From Streptomyces sp. NBC_00457 (GTDB lineage Bacteria > Actinomycetota > Actinomycetes > Streptomycetales > Streptomycetaceae), in NCBI RefSeq assembly GCF_036014015.1, contig NZ_CP107905.1:6386001-6450000 (forward strand): a stretch of 64,000 nt of DNA. Reading direction: 5' to 3'. Both the position numbers and the translations under genes were made by a program. Below, piece after piece: positions 46,851 through 56,302 of this stretch (position 1 is the first letter of the stretch; each line of letters opens with the position of its first letter). The notes under the pieces were generated by a model. That model did not search any database and was not told the DNA's origin. It worked only from the letters and a program-made list of their open reading frames with translations.

Positions 46851-47849
46851 ATGCTCTCCGGGAACGGTCGTCACCGTCGCCCCCGTCAGGCCCCGGCCCT
46901 GCTCGTCGCGGCCGGAGTGACCGGCTCCGCCATCGCCATCCCCCTCCTCGGTGCGAGCGGCGCGAGCGCGGCCGATGGCAGCACCTGGGACAAGGTCGCG
47001 GAGTGCGAGAGCGGCGGCGCCTGGAGCGCCGACAGCGGCAACGGGTTCTTCGGCGGGCTGCAGTTGACCCAGGAGGACTGGGAGCGGTACGGCGGCCTCG
47101 ACTACGCCCCGAGCGCCGACCAGGCCAGCCGTTCCCAGCAGATAGCCGTCGCCGAGAAGATCCTCGCGGACCAGGGCGCCGGCGCGTGGCCCGCCTGCGG
47201 ACTGCTCCACGGTCTCGGCGAGGACTCCCGCTCGGCGAACGTCGACACGGGCCTGCCGGGCGAGGCGTCGGCCGAACCGTCCACGTCGCCCGACACTTCC
47301 TCCGGCTCCGCCGAATCGTCCGACTCGTCCGGCTCCTCCGACTCACCCGGTTTGTTCGACTCGCCTGAGTCGTCCTCGTCTTCAGAGTCTTCGGAGTCGT
47401 CCCCCTCGGCTTCCCCTTCCTCGTCCTCCCCTTCGCCGTCCTCCCCGTCTCCGTCCGACGAGCCGTCGGATGCGGCGGACAACTCGGCCAAGTCAGACAC
47501 ATTCGTCGAATCCAGCCCGAGTGCCTCACAGGATTCCGCCAGCCCCTCCACGGGTTCCACTGAGGGTGACGATACGGACAAGTACGTTCAGAGCGGCGGT
47601 TCTTCGTACCTTACGGACACCGGCCCCGGCGCCGGAACCGGCAAGCATCGGGGTGCCAGTGCGGACGAGGAGGGTTACAGCGTCCGCGCCGGGGACACTC
47701 TCGCGACCATCGCCGACTCCCTTGAGGTGAGCGGCGGATGGCGTGCGCTCTACGCCGAGAACAAGGGAACCGTCGGTACCGACCCGGACCTCATCATCCC
47801 CGGTCAGACCCTCGAAGTCGGTGTCGAAACGGTCGAAAACCAGCGGTAG
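46851..47849 (+). CDS. rpfC: Resuscitation-promoting factor-like muralytic enzyme with LysM (RpfC-type)
   Basis: The 332-residue secreted protein has a signal peptide (residues 1-41, ending ASA) and an Rpf lysozyme-like domain (~42-118). That domain has the catalytic Glu of AECESGGAWSADSGNGFFGGLQLTQEDW. A long Ser/Glu/Pro-rich linker (~135-270) and a C-terminal LysM domain (YSVRAGDTLATIADSL, then PDLIIPGQTLEV) follow. It should cleave peptidoglycan to help spores germinate. GAAAGG lies 7 nt before the ATG. Gene symbol is by recalled synteny with S. coelicolor; the second rpf copy lies 363 bp downstream. Confidence 0.9.
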   Translation: MLSGNGRHRRPRQAPALLVAAGVTGSAIAIPLLGASGASAADGSTWDKVAECESGGAWSADSGNGFFGGLQLTQEDWERYGGLDYAPSADQASRSQQIAVAEKILADQGAGAWPACGLLHGLGEDSRSANVDTGLPGEASAEPSTSPDTSSGSAESSDSSGSSDSPGLFDSPESSSSSESSESSPSASPSSSSPSPSSPSPSDEPSDAADNSAKSDTFVESSPSASQDSASPSTGSTEGDDTDKYVQSGGSSYLTDTGPGAGTGKHRGASADEEGYSVRAGDTLATIADSLEVSGGWRALYAENKGTVGTDPDLIIPGQTLEVGVETVENQR

Positions 47850-48020
47850 TTGAGGCACGGTTTCACGCTGAATGTCCGGTTCGGCGAAAGTGTGGGATGA
47901 GTCTCAGAAGCCCTGATCGTCTTTGAAATTCCGCGGATCGCGTGTCTACGGTCATCACCGCTCGCCAACACGAGCCCCGGCTGCCACAACGCCGAATCCT
48001 GCCAGTGGCCGCACGGGAAC

Positions 48021-48206
48021 AGTCGTCGCTTAACAGCGCCGTAGGCAGGAGCGGGGGACCCAAGGTAAGCGCCGCGCCGGTCAGTTGACCGAGCGGCTTG
48101 GGGTGAAGCCGTGCCCCGTACGGGACGAGAGCCTCGTACGAGACATGGCCGGGCAACTCAACCGGCCCGAACCCGACAGCTCACCTCGCAGGCGTCGGTG
48201 AGGGGA
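48021..48206 (+). ncRNA. ydaO/yuaA c-di-AMP riboswitch in the rpfA leader
   Basis: The leader contains the conserved ydaO-type core. GTAGGCAGGAGCGGGGGACC near 48041-48060 is followed by CAAGGTAAGCGCCG, CGGCTTGGGGTGAAGCC (48100-48116), GGCCGGGCAACTC, CCGGCCCGAACCCGACAGC and CTCACC. C-di-AMP riboswitches of this type control rpf genes in Streptomyces and turn expression off when bound. The last stem CTCACC (48180-48185) / GGTGAG (48197-48202) overlaps the ribosome site GGTGAGGGG, so control of translation start is possible. Exact 5' end is approximate. The 47850-48020 stretch upstream holds the promoter and no gene. Confidence 0.92.
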
Positions 48207-48212
48207 TCAACC

Positions 48213-48908
48213 ATGCTGTTTTCCGGCAAGGGCAAGCACCGCCGTCCGTCCAAGGCCACTCGCGCCATCGCCATCGCCGGTGTCACCGGTGCCGCCGTCG
48301 CCGCCCCGCTGATGGCGGCCGGCAACGCCTCCGCCGCCACCGCCTCCGAGTGGGACGCCGTCGCCCAGTGCGAGTCCGGCGGCAACTGGTCCATCAACAC
48401 CGGCAACGGCTACTACGGCGGTCTGCAGTTCTCCGCCTCCACCTGGGCCGCGTACGGCGGCACGCAGTACGCCTCCACCGCGAACCAGGCCTCCAAGGCC
48501 CAGCAGATCGAGATAGCCGAGAAGGTCCTCGCGGGCCAGGGCAAGGGTGCCTGGCCGAACTGCGGCACCGGCCTGTCGAGCGCCTCGTACAACGGCTCCT
48601 CGTCGAGCGGTTCCTCGTCGAACCAGAGCAGCGAGAGCAGCACGCGCTCCAGCGAGGAGCAGTCGGCCTCCCGCTCCGCCGAGCGCCCCGCGCCCGAGCA
48701 GAGCACCAAGAAGACCGTCACCACCCCGACCGGCAAGAAGGTCGAGAAGGGCGACGGCGAGTACAAGGTCGTCAAGGGCGACACCCTCAGCACCATCGCC
48801 GAGGAGCACGACGTCAAGGGCGGCTGGGCGAAGGTGTTCGAGCTCAACAAGGACATCGTCTCGGACGCCGACCTCATCTACCCGGGTCAGCAGCTGCACC
48901 TCAAGTGA
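48213..48908 (+). CDS. rpfA: Resuscitation-promoting factor-like muralytic enzyme RpfA
   Basis: The 231-residue secreted protein has a signal peptide (1-~42, ending ASA). The Rpf domain (~43-118) has the catalytic Glu in [29 protein letters not shown] Ser-rich linker and a LysM domain ([18 protein letters not shown], then [11 protein letters not shown]) follow. It remodels peptidoglycan during germination and growth. A c-di-AMP riboswitch lies directly upstream, and GAGGGG at 48201-48205 is the ribosome site. It is followed by a long T-tailed terminator before eno. The N-terminal half is clearly homologous to the previous gene. Confidence 0.96.
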   Translation: MLFSGKGKHRRPSKATRAIAIAGVTGAAVAAPLMAAGNASAATASEWDAVAQCESGGNWSINTGNGYYGGLQFSASTWAAYGGTQYASTANQASKAQQIEIAEKVLAGQGKGAWPNCGTGLSSASYNGSSSSGSSSNQSSESSTRSSEEQSASRSAERPAPEQSTKKTVTTPTGKKVEKGDGEYKVVKGDTLSTIAEEHDVKGGWAKVFELNKDIVSDADLIYPGQQLHLK

Positions 48909-50489
<1,581 letters not shown>

Positions 50490-50581
50490 CACAGGCCTTA
50501 GAGCAGCGTCGTACGTACGTCCCCGTACTCGGTCCCGTACCGTGTGCGGGGACGTACGCACGTATGAAGGGGAGGCGGGTC

Positions 50582-51058
50582 ATGGCGGTCAAGGACCGGG
50601 ACCGATTCTCCACCGCGACCAGGATCCGGCTGCTCGGCGAGCAGACGGCGGCCCGTGTCTACCGGTCCCAGACCAAACGCCAGGCCCGCCGCTCCCGGCT
50701 GACCGGCCGCGCGGCGCTGCTGGCACTCGTCCTGTGCTCGCTGGTCGTGGCTCTCGCCTATCCGATAAGGCAGTACGTCTCCCAGCGCGCCGAGATCGCC
50801 GACCTGCAGCGGCAGAAGCAGCAGGCCCAGCAGCGGGTCGAGCAGCTGCGGGACGTCAAGGCGCGCTGGCAGGACGACGCGTACGCCCAGCAGCAGATCC
50901 GGCGGCGGCTGCACTATGTGATGCCGGGGGAGACCGGGTTCATCGTGGTCGACCCGCACGCGGCGAAGCAGTCGCGCGCCGACACCGGGGCGGCGGACCG
51001 CCCCTGGTACCTGAACGTCTGGGACGGGGTCGACAAGTCCGACGCCTCCGTCCAGTGA
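50582..51058 (+). CDS. divIC: Septum formation initiator, DivIC/FtsB family
   Basis: The 158-residue protein has a cytoplasmic basic N-terminus, one transmembrane helix (~50-70, AALLALVLCSLVVALAYPIRQYV) and an extracellular coiled coil (SQRAEIADLQRQKQQAQQRVEQLRDVKARW). It ends in the conserved YVMPGETGFIVVDP region. It belongs to the FtsL/FtsB-like divisome complex needed for septation. The ATG at 50582 has AAGGGGAGG upstream; an ATG at 50564 lacks one. The eno-divIC-DUF501-ppx order is conserved in actinobacteria. Confidence 0.93.
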   Translation: MAVKDRDRFSTATRIRLLGEQTAARVYRSQTKRQARRSRLTGRAALLALVLCSLVVALAYPIRQYVSQRAEIADLQRQKQQAQQRVEQLRDVKARWQDDAYAQQQIRRRLHYVMPGETGFIVVDPHAAKQSRADTGAADRPWYLNVWDGVDKSDASVQ

Positions 51059-51084
51059 ACTGACAGAGAGAATGTCGTACGAGG

Positions 51085-51615
51085 ATGCAAACGCCCCCGC
51101 CGTCCACTCCGCGCACCGAGCCCACCGACGCGGACGTCGAGGCCTTCAAGCAGCAGCTCGGGCGTCCGCCGCGCGGGCTGCGTGCCATCGCGCACCGGTG
51201 CCCGTGCGGGCAGCCGGACGTCGTGGAGACGGCGCCGCGACTGCCCGACGGGACGCCCTTCCCGACGCTGTACTACCTGACGTGCCCCAAGGCCGCGTCG
51301 GCGATCGGCACGCTCGAGGCGAACGGCGTCATGAAGGAGATGACGGCGCGTCTGGAGACCGAGCCGGAGCTGGCCGCGGCGTATCGCTCCGCGCACGAGG
51401 ACTACATCCGGCGCCGGGACGAGATCGATGAGCTGAAGGGCTTTCCGAGCGCGGGCGGGATGCCGGACCGGGTGAAGTGTCTGCATGTGCTCGTCGCGCA
51501 CTCGCTGGCCGCGGGGCCCGGTGTCAATCCGCTCGGCGACGAGGCGCTCGCGATGCTGCCGGAGTGGTGGCGCAAGGGGGCGTGTGTGACGGCGCCGAAG
51601 GAGGACGAGCAGTGA
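51085..51615 (+). CDS. DUF501-family protein
   Basis: The 176-residue cytoplasmic protein has the DUF501 pattern: QLGRPPRGLRAIAHRCPCGQPDVVETAPRLPDGTPFPTLYYLTCP, then MPDRVKCLHVLVAHSLA and a final LPEWW. Conserved Cys and His residues (HRCPCG, CLHVLVAH) could bind metal. The function is unknown. Its TGA overlaps the GTG of ppx (GTGA), so the two are coupled, which hints at a role linked to polyphosphate or (p)ppGpp turnover. Confidence 0.9.
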   Translation: MQTPPPSTPRTEPTDADVEAFKQQLGRPPRGLRAIAHRCPCGQPDVVETAPRLPDGTPFPTLYYLTCPKAASAIGTLEANGVMKEMTARLETEPELAAAYRSAHEDYIRRRDEIDELKGFPSAGGMPDRVKCLHVLVAHSLAAGPGVNPLGDEALAMLPEWWRKGACVTAPKEDEQ

Positions 51616-52571
51616 CCCGCGTCGCCGCCATCGACTGCGGTACCAACTCCATCCGGCTTCTCGTGGCCGACGTGGACCCTCAGAGCGGTCAACTCGTCGA
51701 TCTGGACCGGCGTATGACGATCGTGCGGCTCGGGCAGGGGGTGGACCGGACCGGGCGGCTTGCGCCGGAGGCGTTGGAGCGGACGTTCGCGGCGTGCCGG
51801 GAGTACGCGGCGATCATCAAGGAGCACGGGGCGGAGCGGCTGCGGTTCGTGGCCACCTCGGCTTCCCGGGACGCCGAGAACCGGGACGAGTTCGTGCGGG
51901 GGGTGCTGGACATTCTCGGGGTGGAGCCCGAGGTGATCTCCGGTGACCTGGAGGCGGAGTTCTCGTTCACGGGGGCGACGAAGGAGCTGGCGGGGAGCGA
52001 TCACCTCGACAAGCCGTACCTCGTGGTGGACATCGGGGGCGGTTCCACCGAGTTCGTGGTGGGGGAGGAGCATGTGCGTGCCGCGCGTTCCGTGGACGTC
52101 GGCTGTGTGCGGATGACGGAGCGGCACCTCGTACGCGACGGCGTCGTGTCCGACCCGCCCGGTGACGAGCAGATCGCCGCGATGCGCGCCGACATCGACG
52201 CCGCCCTCGACCTCGCCGAGGAGACGGTTCCGCTGCGCGAGGCGCGCACGCTGGTCGGACTGGCCGGATCGGTCACCACGGTCTCCGCCATCGCGCAGGA
52301 CCTGCCCGAGTACGACCCCGTTGCCATCCACCACTCCCGGGTCTCGCACGACCGGGTCTGGGAGATCACCGAACGGCTCCTGCACTCCACCCACGCCGAG
52401 CGCGCGGCCATCCCCTCCATGCACCCGGGGCGCGTGGACGTGATCGGTGCGGGCGCCCTCGTACTCCTCTCGATCATGGAGCGGATCGGCGCCGAGGAGG
52501 TCGTCGTGAGCGAGCACGACATCCTCGACGGCATCGCGTTCAAGGTGGCAGAAGACCCCGGCCCCTCGTAG
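51612..52571 (+). CDS. ppx: Exopolyphosphatase / Ppx-GppA family phosphatase
   Basis: The 319-residue protein has the ASKHA phosphatase motifs: phosphate-1 IDCGTNSIRLLVADV, the catalytic region FVATSASRDAENRDEF with ATSAxR, phosphate-2 VVDIGGGSTEFVVG, and the adenosine motif VGLAGSVTTVSA. It is the short, two-domain form common in actinobacteria, which lacks the C-terminal HD domain of E. coli Ppx. It may act on short-chain polyphosphate or pppGpp. The GTG start overlaps the DUF501 stop. Confidence 0.93.
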   Translation: MTRVAAIDCGTNSIRLLVADVDPQSGQLVDLDRRMTIVRLGQGVDRTGRLAPEALERTFAACREYAAIIKEHGAERLRFVATSASRDAENRDEFVRGVLDILGVEPEVISGDLEAEFSFTGATKELAGSDHLDKPYLVVDIGGGSTEFVVGEEHVRAARSVDVGCVRMTERHLVRDGVVSDPPGDEQIAAMRADIDAALDLAEETVPLREARTLVGLAGSVTTVSAIAQDLPEYDPVAIHHSRVSHDRVWEITERLLHSTHAERAAIPSMHPGRVDVIGAGALVLLSIMERIGAEEVVVSEHDILDGIAFKVAEDPGPS

Positions 52572-52623
52572 AGAGGAACCGGGGCCTTCGCCGCAGCCCG
52601 TGCGGGCAGTCCGTCAGTTTCCG

Positions 52624-52836
52624 TCAGTTGCAGAGCAGGACGATGAGGCCGCTGCACCCCCCATCGTCGCCATGGCCGCCACCCTTGGCCGGAGTGGCCT
52701 TTACGGCGGCGTGAGTGGCGGGTGCCGCGGCGGCGGACGCGGTCGTCACCGCGCCCATCGCAAGAGCGATACCCAGGACCGCGCTGACAGCGCCTATTCG
52801 CGAGATGGCCTTCGTGGCCAGCAGTGAAGTGCTCAT
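52624..52836 (-). CDS. Small secreted Cys-pair peptide, unknown
   Basis: The 70-residue protein has a clear Sec signal (VLGIALAMGAVTTASA, cleavage near residue 34). A short Ala/Lys linker and a Gly/His/Asp-rich end follow: GGGHGDDGGCSGLIVLLCN. The two Cys flank seven mostly hydrophobic residues and could form a disulfide loop. I do not recognise a family; it is neither a chaplin nor a SapB-like lanthipeptide by sequence. It stands alone between ppx and ndh with its own promoter region. Confidence 0.7.
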   Translation of the reverse strand: MSTSLLATKAISRIGAVSAVLGIALAMGAVTTASAAAAPATHAAVKATPAKGGGHGDDGGCSGLIVLLCN

Positions 52837-53358
52837 GCGGGCACGCTATGCACACTTCTGTCCAATATCGCGCGGAGCGTGGCTGACGGGTGAACGACAC
52901 GCACCGGTGGCCTAGCTCTCGTTTATTACTCATCGGTAGCCAACGGCTGAGCAGGCCGGATAACGTATGAGCGCATCCGAGGGGGCGTGACACGCCGCTC
53001 CGCGACACCCCGCCGGAAAAGTTCGTGAAGTTCTTCACAAGGAATTCTGCCCTGTTGAGCGACGAACAGACTCCGGTTGGTCCTTGCGGGGGGTGGGAGG
53101 GTCTGTGGGCGTGCTCAGGAGTGCGTGACGGAGACGTTGCGCGAGGGTGTCGCGGAGGGTGTTTCGAGGGGCTCACGCGGGGCCCGGCGGAACAGAGAGG
53201 CAGCTCACGCGGCATTGACAACGGGTCGACCGGTACGGTGGTTCCCCCTCGCCGGCATGACCTGTTTCACGCGGGCCGCGCAGAATAACACACCCCCTGC
53301 AGGAGCTTGTGAAGGGGCGCACGAGCCACCCCCCTGGGGCAGGTGGATACTCGATGGC
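52837..53358. promoter_or_regulatory. ndh control region with Rex-type operator
   Basis: This 522-bp gap separates the small peptide gene and ndh and holds no supportable gene. TCGTGAAGTTCTTCACAA at 53023-53040 matches the Rex operator pattern TTGTGAA-N4-TTCACAA with one mismatch in the left arm. Rex represses respiratory genes until NADH rises, so control of a NADH dehydrogenase gene makes sense. GATACT at 53346-53351 lies 8 nt before the ndh ATG and may be its -10. That would place the Rex site over 300 bp upstream, possibly at another promoter. Confidence 0.65.
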
Positions 53359-54750
53359 ATGAGCACCACGGAGCGTCCCAGGATCCTCGTAGTAGGCGGT
53401 GGGTACGTAGGCCTGTACGCAGCTCGGCGCATTCAGAAGAAGATGCGCTACGGCGAGGCGACCGTCACGGTCGTCGACCCCCGGTCGTACATGACCTACC
53501 AGCCCTTCCTCCCCGAAACCGCCGCCGGCAACATCTCCCCTCGCCACGTCGTCGTCCCGCTGCGACGCGTGCTGCCCAAGGCGGAGGTCCTCACCGGCCG
53601 GGTCACCACCATCGACCAGGACCGCAAGGTCGCCACCGTCGCCCCGCTGGTCGGCGAGGCGTACGAGCTGCCCTTCGACTACCTGGTCGTCGCGCTCGGC
53701 GCGGTCTCCCGCACCTTCCCGATCCCCGGCCTCGCCGAGCAGGGCATCGGTATGAAGGGCATCGAGGAGGCCATCGGCCTGCGCAACCACGTGCTGGAGC
53801 AGCTCGACAAGGCCGCCTCCACCACCGACGAGGAGATCCGCCGCAAGGCGCTCACCTTCGTCTTCATCGGCGGTGGCTTCGCGGGCGCGGAGACCATCGG
53901 CGAGGTCGAGGACATGGCCCGCGACGCGGCCAAGTACTACGCCAACGTCTCGCGCGAGGACATGCGGTTCATCCTCGTCGACGCCGCCGACAAGATCCTT
54001 CCCGAGGTCGGCCCCAAGCTCGGCCAGTACGGCAAGGAGCACCTGGAGGCCCGCGGGGTCGAGGTCTACCTCTCCACCTCCATGGACTCCTGCATCGACG
54101 GCCACGTGGTGCTGAAGAACGGCCTCGAGGTCGACTCCAGCACCATCGTGTGGACCGCCGGCGTCAAGCCCAACCCGGTCCTGTCCCGCTATGGCCTGCC
54201 GCTCGGCCCCCGCGGTCACGTCGACTGCGAGCCGACCCTCCAGGTCGCGGGCACGGACTACATCTGGGCCGCCGGCGACAACGCCCAGGTCCCGGACCTC
54301 GTCGGCCGCAAGGCCGGCAACCCCAACGCCTGGTGCCCGCCGAACGCCCAGCACGCGCTGCGCCAGGCCAAGGTGCTCGGCGACAACGTGATCTCCGGTA
54401 TGCGGGGCTTCCCGCAGAAGGACTACGCCCACGCCAACAAGGGCGCGGTGGCCGGGCTCGGCCTCCACAAGGGCGTCGCGATGATCGTCATGGGCAAGAT
54501 GAAGATCAAGCTCAAGGGCCGGCTCGCCTGGTACATGCACCGCGGCTACCACGGTCTGGCCATGCCGACCTGGAACCGCAAGGTCCGTGTCTTCGCCGAC
54601 TGGACCCTCGGCATGTTCCTCAAGCGCGAGGTCGTCTCCCTCGGCGCGATGGAGCACCCGCGCGAGGAGTTCTACGAGGCGGCGAAGCCCGCGCCGGCGC
54701 CCGCGGCGGCGAAGTCGAAGAAGACCGAGGAGAAGGCCAAGGCCTCCTGA
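53359..54750 (+). CDS. ndh: Type II NADH dehydrogenase (NDH-2)
   Basis: The 463-residue flavoprotein has two dinucleotide-binding folds: LVVGGGYVGLYAAR at the N-terminus for FAD and FVFIGGGFAGAETIGEVEDMA in the middle for NADH. It also has the quinone-site-like region WCPPNAQHALRQAKVLGDN. It should oxidise NADH and reduce menaquinone at the inner membrane face without pumping protons. The C-terminus is Ala/Lys-rich. GATACT 8 nt before the ATG and lack of a ribosome site suggest a leaderless mRNA. A Rex-like operator lies upstream. Confidence 0.92.
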   Translation: MSTTERPRILVVGGGYVGLYAARRIQKKMRYGEATVTVVDPRSYMTYQPFLPETAAGNISPRHVVVPLRRVLPKAEVLTGRVTTIDQDRKVATVAPLVGEAYELPFDYLVVALGAVSRTFPIPGLAEQGIGMKGIEEAIGLRNHVLEQLDKAASTTDEEIRRKALTFVFIGGGFAGAETIGEVEDMARDAAKYYANVSREDMRFILVDAADKILPEVGPKLGQYGKEHLEARGVEVYLSTSMDSCIDGHVVLKNGLEVDSSTIVWTAGVKPNPVLSRYGLPLGPRGHVDCEPTLQVAGTDYIWAAGDNAQVPDLVGRKAGNPNAWCPPNAQHALRQAKVLGDNVISGMRGFPQKDYAHANKGAVAGLGLHKGVAMIVMGKMKIKLKGRLAWYMHRGYHGLAMPTWNRKVRVFADWTLGMFLKREVVSLGAMEHPREEFYEAAKPAPAPAAAKSKKTEEKAKAS

Positions 54751-54772
54751 CCTGCTCCGGTCGCTGAACGAG

Positions 54773-54814
54773 CCGAAGGGCCTCCCGCCATCCGTGGTGC
54801 GGGAGGCCCTTCGG
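54773..54814. terminator. Hairpin terminator after ndh
   Basis: CCGAAGGGCCTCCCGC and its exact complement (54799-54814) form a 16-bp stem with a 10-nt loop, 22 nt after the ndh stop. TTGTAG follows shortly after. Confidence 0.9.
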
Positions 54815-54939
54815 CGTTGTAGCTGTCGGCTACAGCTGTTTTGCCCAGTTGTAACGCTCTTGGGGGACTGCGCAGTCCCCCTGTTTTTGTTTACGTGGTG
54901 TGGGGACATTCCGGGATCCCCGTCACGGAGGTGTGCGCC

Positions 54940-56229
54940 ATGCCAGACGCCGCACAGCGGCTGAAGAGCCTCGTCGAACAGTTGCTGGGGGTACCGCTCC
55001 CGGTGCGCATCCGCGCCTGGGACGGTTCGCAGGCGGGGCCGCCGGGTGCGCCGACCCTCGTCGTACGCAATCGCCGTGCCGTGCGCCGGCTGCTGTGGAA
55101 GCCGGGCGAACTGGGCCTCGCCCGCGCCTGGGTCGCCGGTGACCTGGACATCGACGGCGACCTCTACACCGCCCTCGACCTGATGTCCGGGTTCATCTGG
55201 GAGCGCGGGGAGGACGACCGGACCCTCGTCCAGGCGCTGCGCGACCCCGAGGTGCGGGCCGCCGTACGCGGACTGGTGAAGCTCGGCGGGCCCGCGCTGC
55301 CGCCCGCCCCGCCCCGCGAGGAGGTCCGCCGCGGCCCTGCCCACCTCCACACCAAGCGCAGCGACAGACGCGCCATCAGCCACCACTACGACGTCGGCAA
55401 CGACTTCTACGAGATCGTCCTCGGCCCGTCCATGGTCTACTCGTGCGCCTACTGGGAGGACGCCGGGACGCTGGAGGACGCCCAGCGCGACAAGCTCGAA
55501 CTCATCTGCCGAAAGCTCGCCCTGACGCCCGGTCAGCGGCTGCTCGACGTCGGCTGCGGCTGGGGCTCCATGGCCATCCACGCCGCCCGCGAGCACGGCG
55601 TGAGCGTCGTCGGCATCACCCTGTCCCACGAGCAGGCCGCGTACGCCCGTAAGCGCGTCGCGGGCGAGGGGCTGACGGACAAGGTGGAGATCCGGGTGCA
55701 GGACTACCGGGACGTCGCCGACGGGCCGTACGACGCGATCTCCTCCATCGGCATGGCCGAACACGTCGGCTCCGCCCGCTACCTGGAGTACGCCCGCACC
55801 CTGTACGCCCTGCTCAAGCCCGGCGGACGGCTGCTCAACCACCAGATCGCCCGCCGCCCGCAGCGCGACGAATCGACGTACAGCGTGGACGATTTCATCG
55901 ACTCCTACGTCTTCCCCGACGGCGAACTCGCCCCCGTCGGCGCCACGGTGACCCAGCTGGAGCGTGCGCGGTTCGAGGTGCGGGACGTCGAGGCGATCCG
56001 CGAGCACTACGCCCTCACCCTGCGCCGCTGGGTCGCCAATCTGCAGGCCGACTGGGCCCATGCCGTACGGCTCACCAGCCCCGGCCGCGCCCGCGTCTGG
56101 CTCCTGTACATGGCGGCCTGCGCGCTCGCCTTCGAGCACAACCGCATCGGCGTCAACCAGGTGCTGGCCGTCCGCACACCCGCGTCGGGTGACTCGGGGA
56201 TGCCGTTGCGCTCCCGCATCTGGGCCTGA
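54940..56229 (+). CDS. Cyclopropane-fatty-acyl-phospholipid synthase family methyltransferase
   Basis: The 429-residue protein has an N-terminal lipid-binding region (~1-120, with AWVAGDLDIDGDLYTALDLM), then the catalytic SAM domain: ISHHYDVGNDFYEIVLGPSMVYSCAYW, motif I LLDVGCGWGSMAIHA, SIGMAEHVG and YVFPDGELAPVG. These match CFA synthases and mycolate cyclopropane synthases. It should methylate or cyclopropanate acyl chains of membrane lipids. It stands between two terminators. Methyl-branching of a double bond (10-methyl type) is an alternative. Confidence 0.92.
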   Translation: MPDAAQRLKSLVEQLLGVPLPVRIRAWDGSQAGPPGAPTLVVRNRRAVRRLLWKPGELGLARAWVAGDLDIDGDLYTALDLMSGFIWERGEDDRTLVQALRDPEVRAAVRGLVKLGGPALPPAPPREEVRRGPAHLHTKRSDRRAISHHYDVGNDFYEIVLGPSMVYSCAYWEDAGTLEDAQRDKLELICRKLALTPGQRLLDVGCGWGSMAIHAAREHGVSVVGITLSHEQAAYARKRVAGEGLTDKVEIRVQDYRDVADGPYDAISSIGMAEHVGSARYLEYARTLYALLKPGGRLLNHQIARRPQRDESTYSVDDFIDSYVFPDGELAPVGATVTQLERARFEVRDVEAIREHYALTLRRWVANLQADWAHAVRLTSPGRARVWLLYMAACALAFEHNRIGVNQVLAVRTPASGDSGMPLRSRIWA

Positions 56230-56234
56230 AACGC

Positions 56235-56270
56235 CAAGGGCCCCGCTCCCTCCCGGGAACGGGGCCCTTG
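56235..56270. terminator. Bidirectional terminator between CFA-type gene and ABC permease
   Basis: CAAGGGCCCCG and its exact complement (56260-56270) form an 11-bp stem with a 14-nt loop. It starts 5 nt after the methyltransferase stop and sits between convergent genes. Confidence 0.85.
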
Positions 56271-56302
56271 TGCCAGGGGGTGTTCTGACACCCCCAGTAC
56301 GG

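Noticed and set aside
53173..56139. 988-residue open frame antisense to ndh and the CFA-type gene
   Set aside because: It spans two well-supported genes and their terminator on the other strand and has no recognisable motif.
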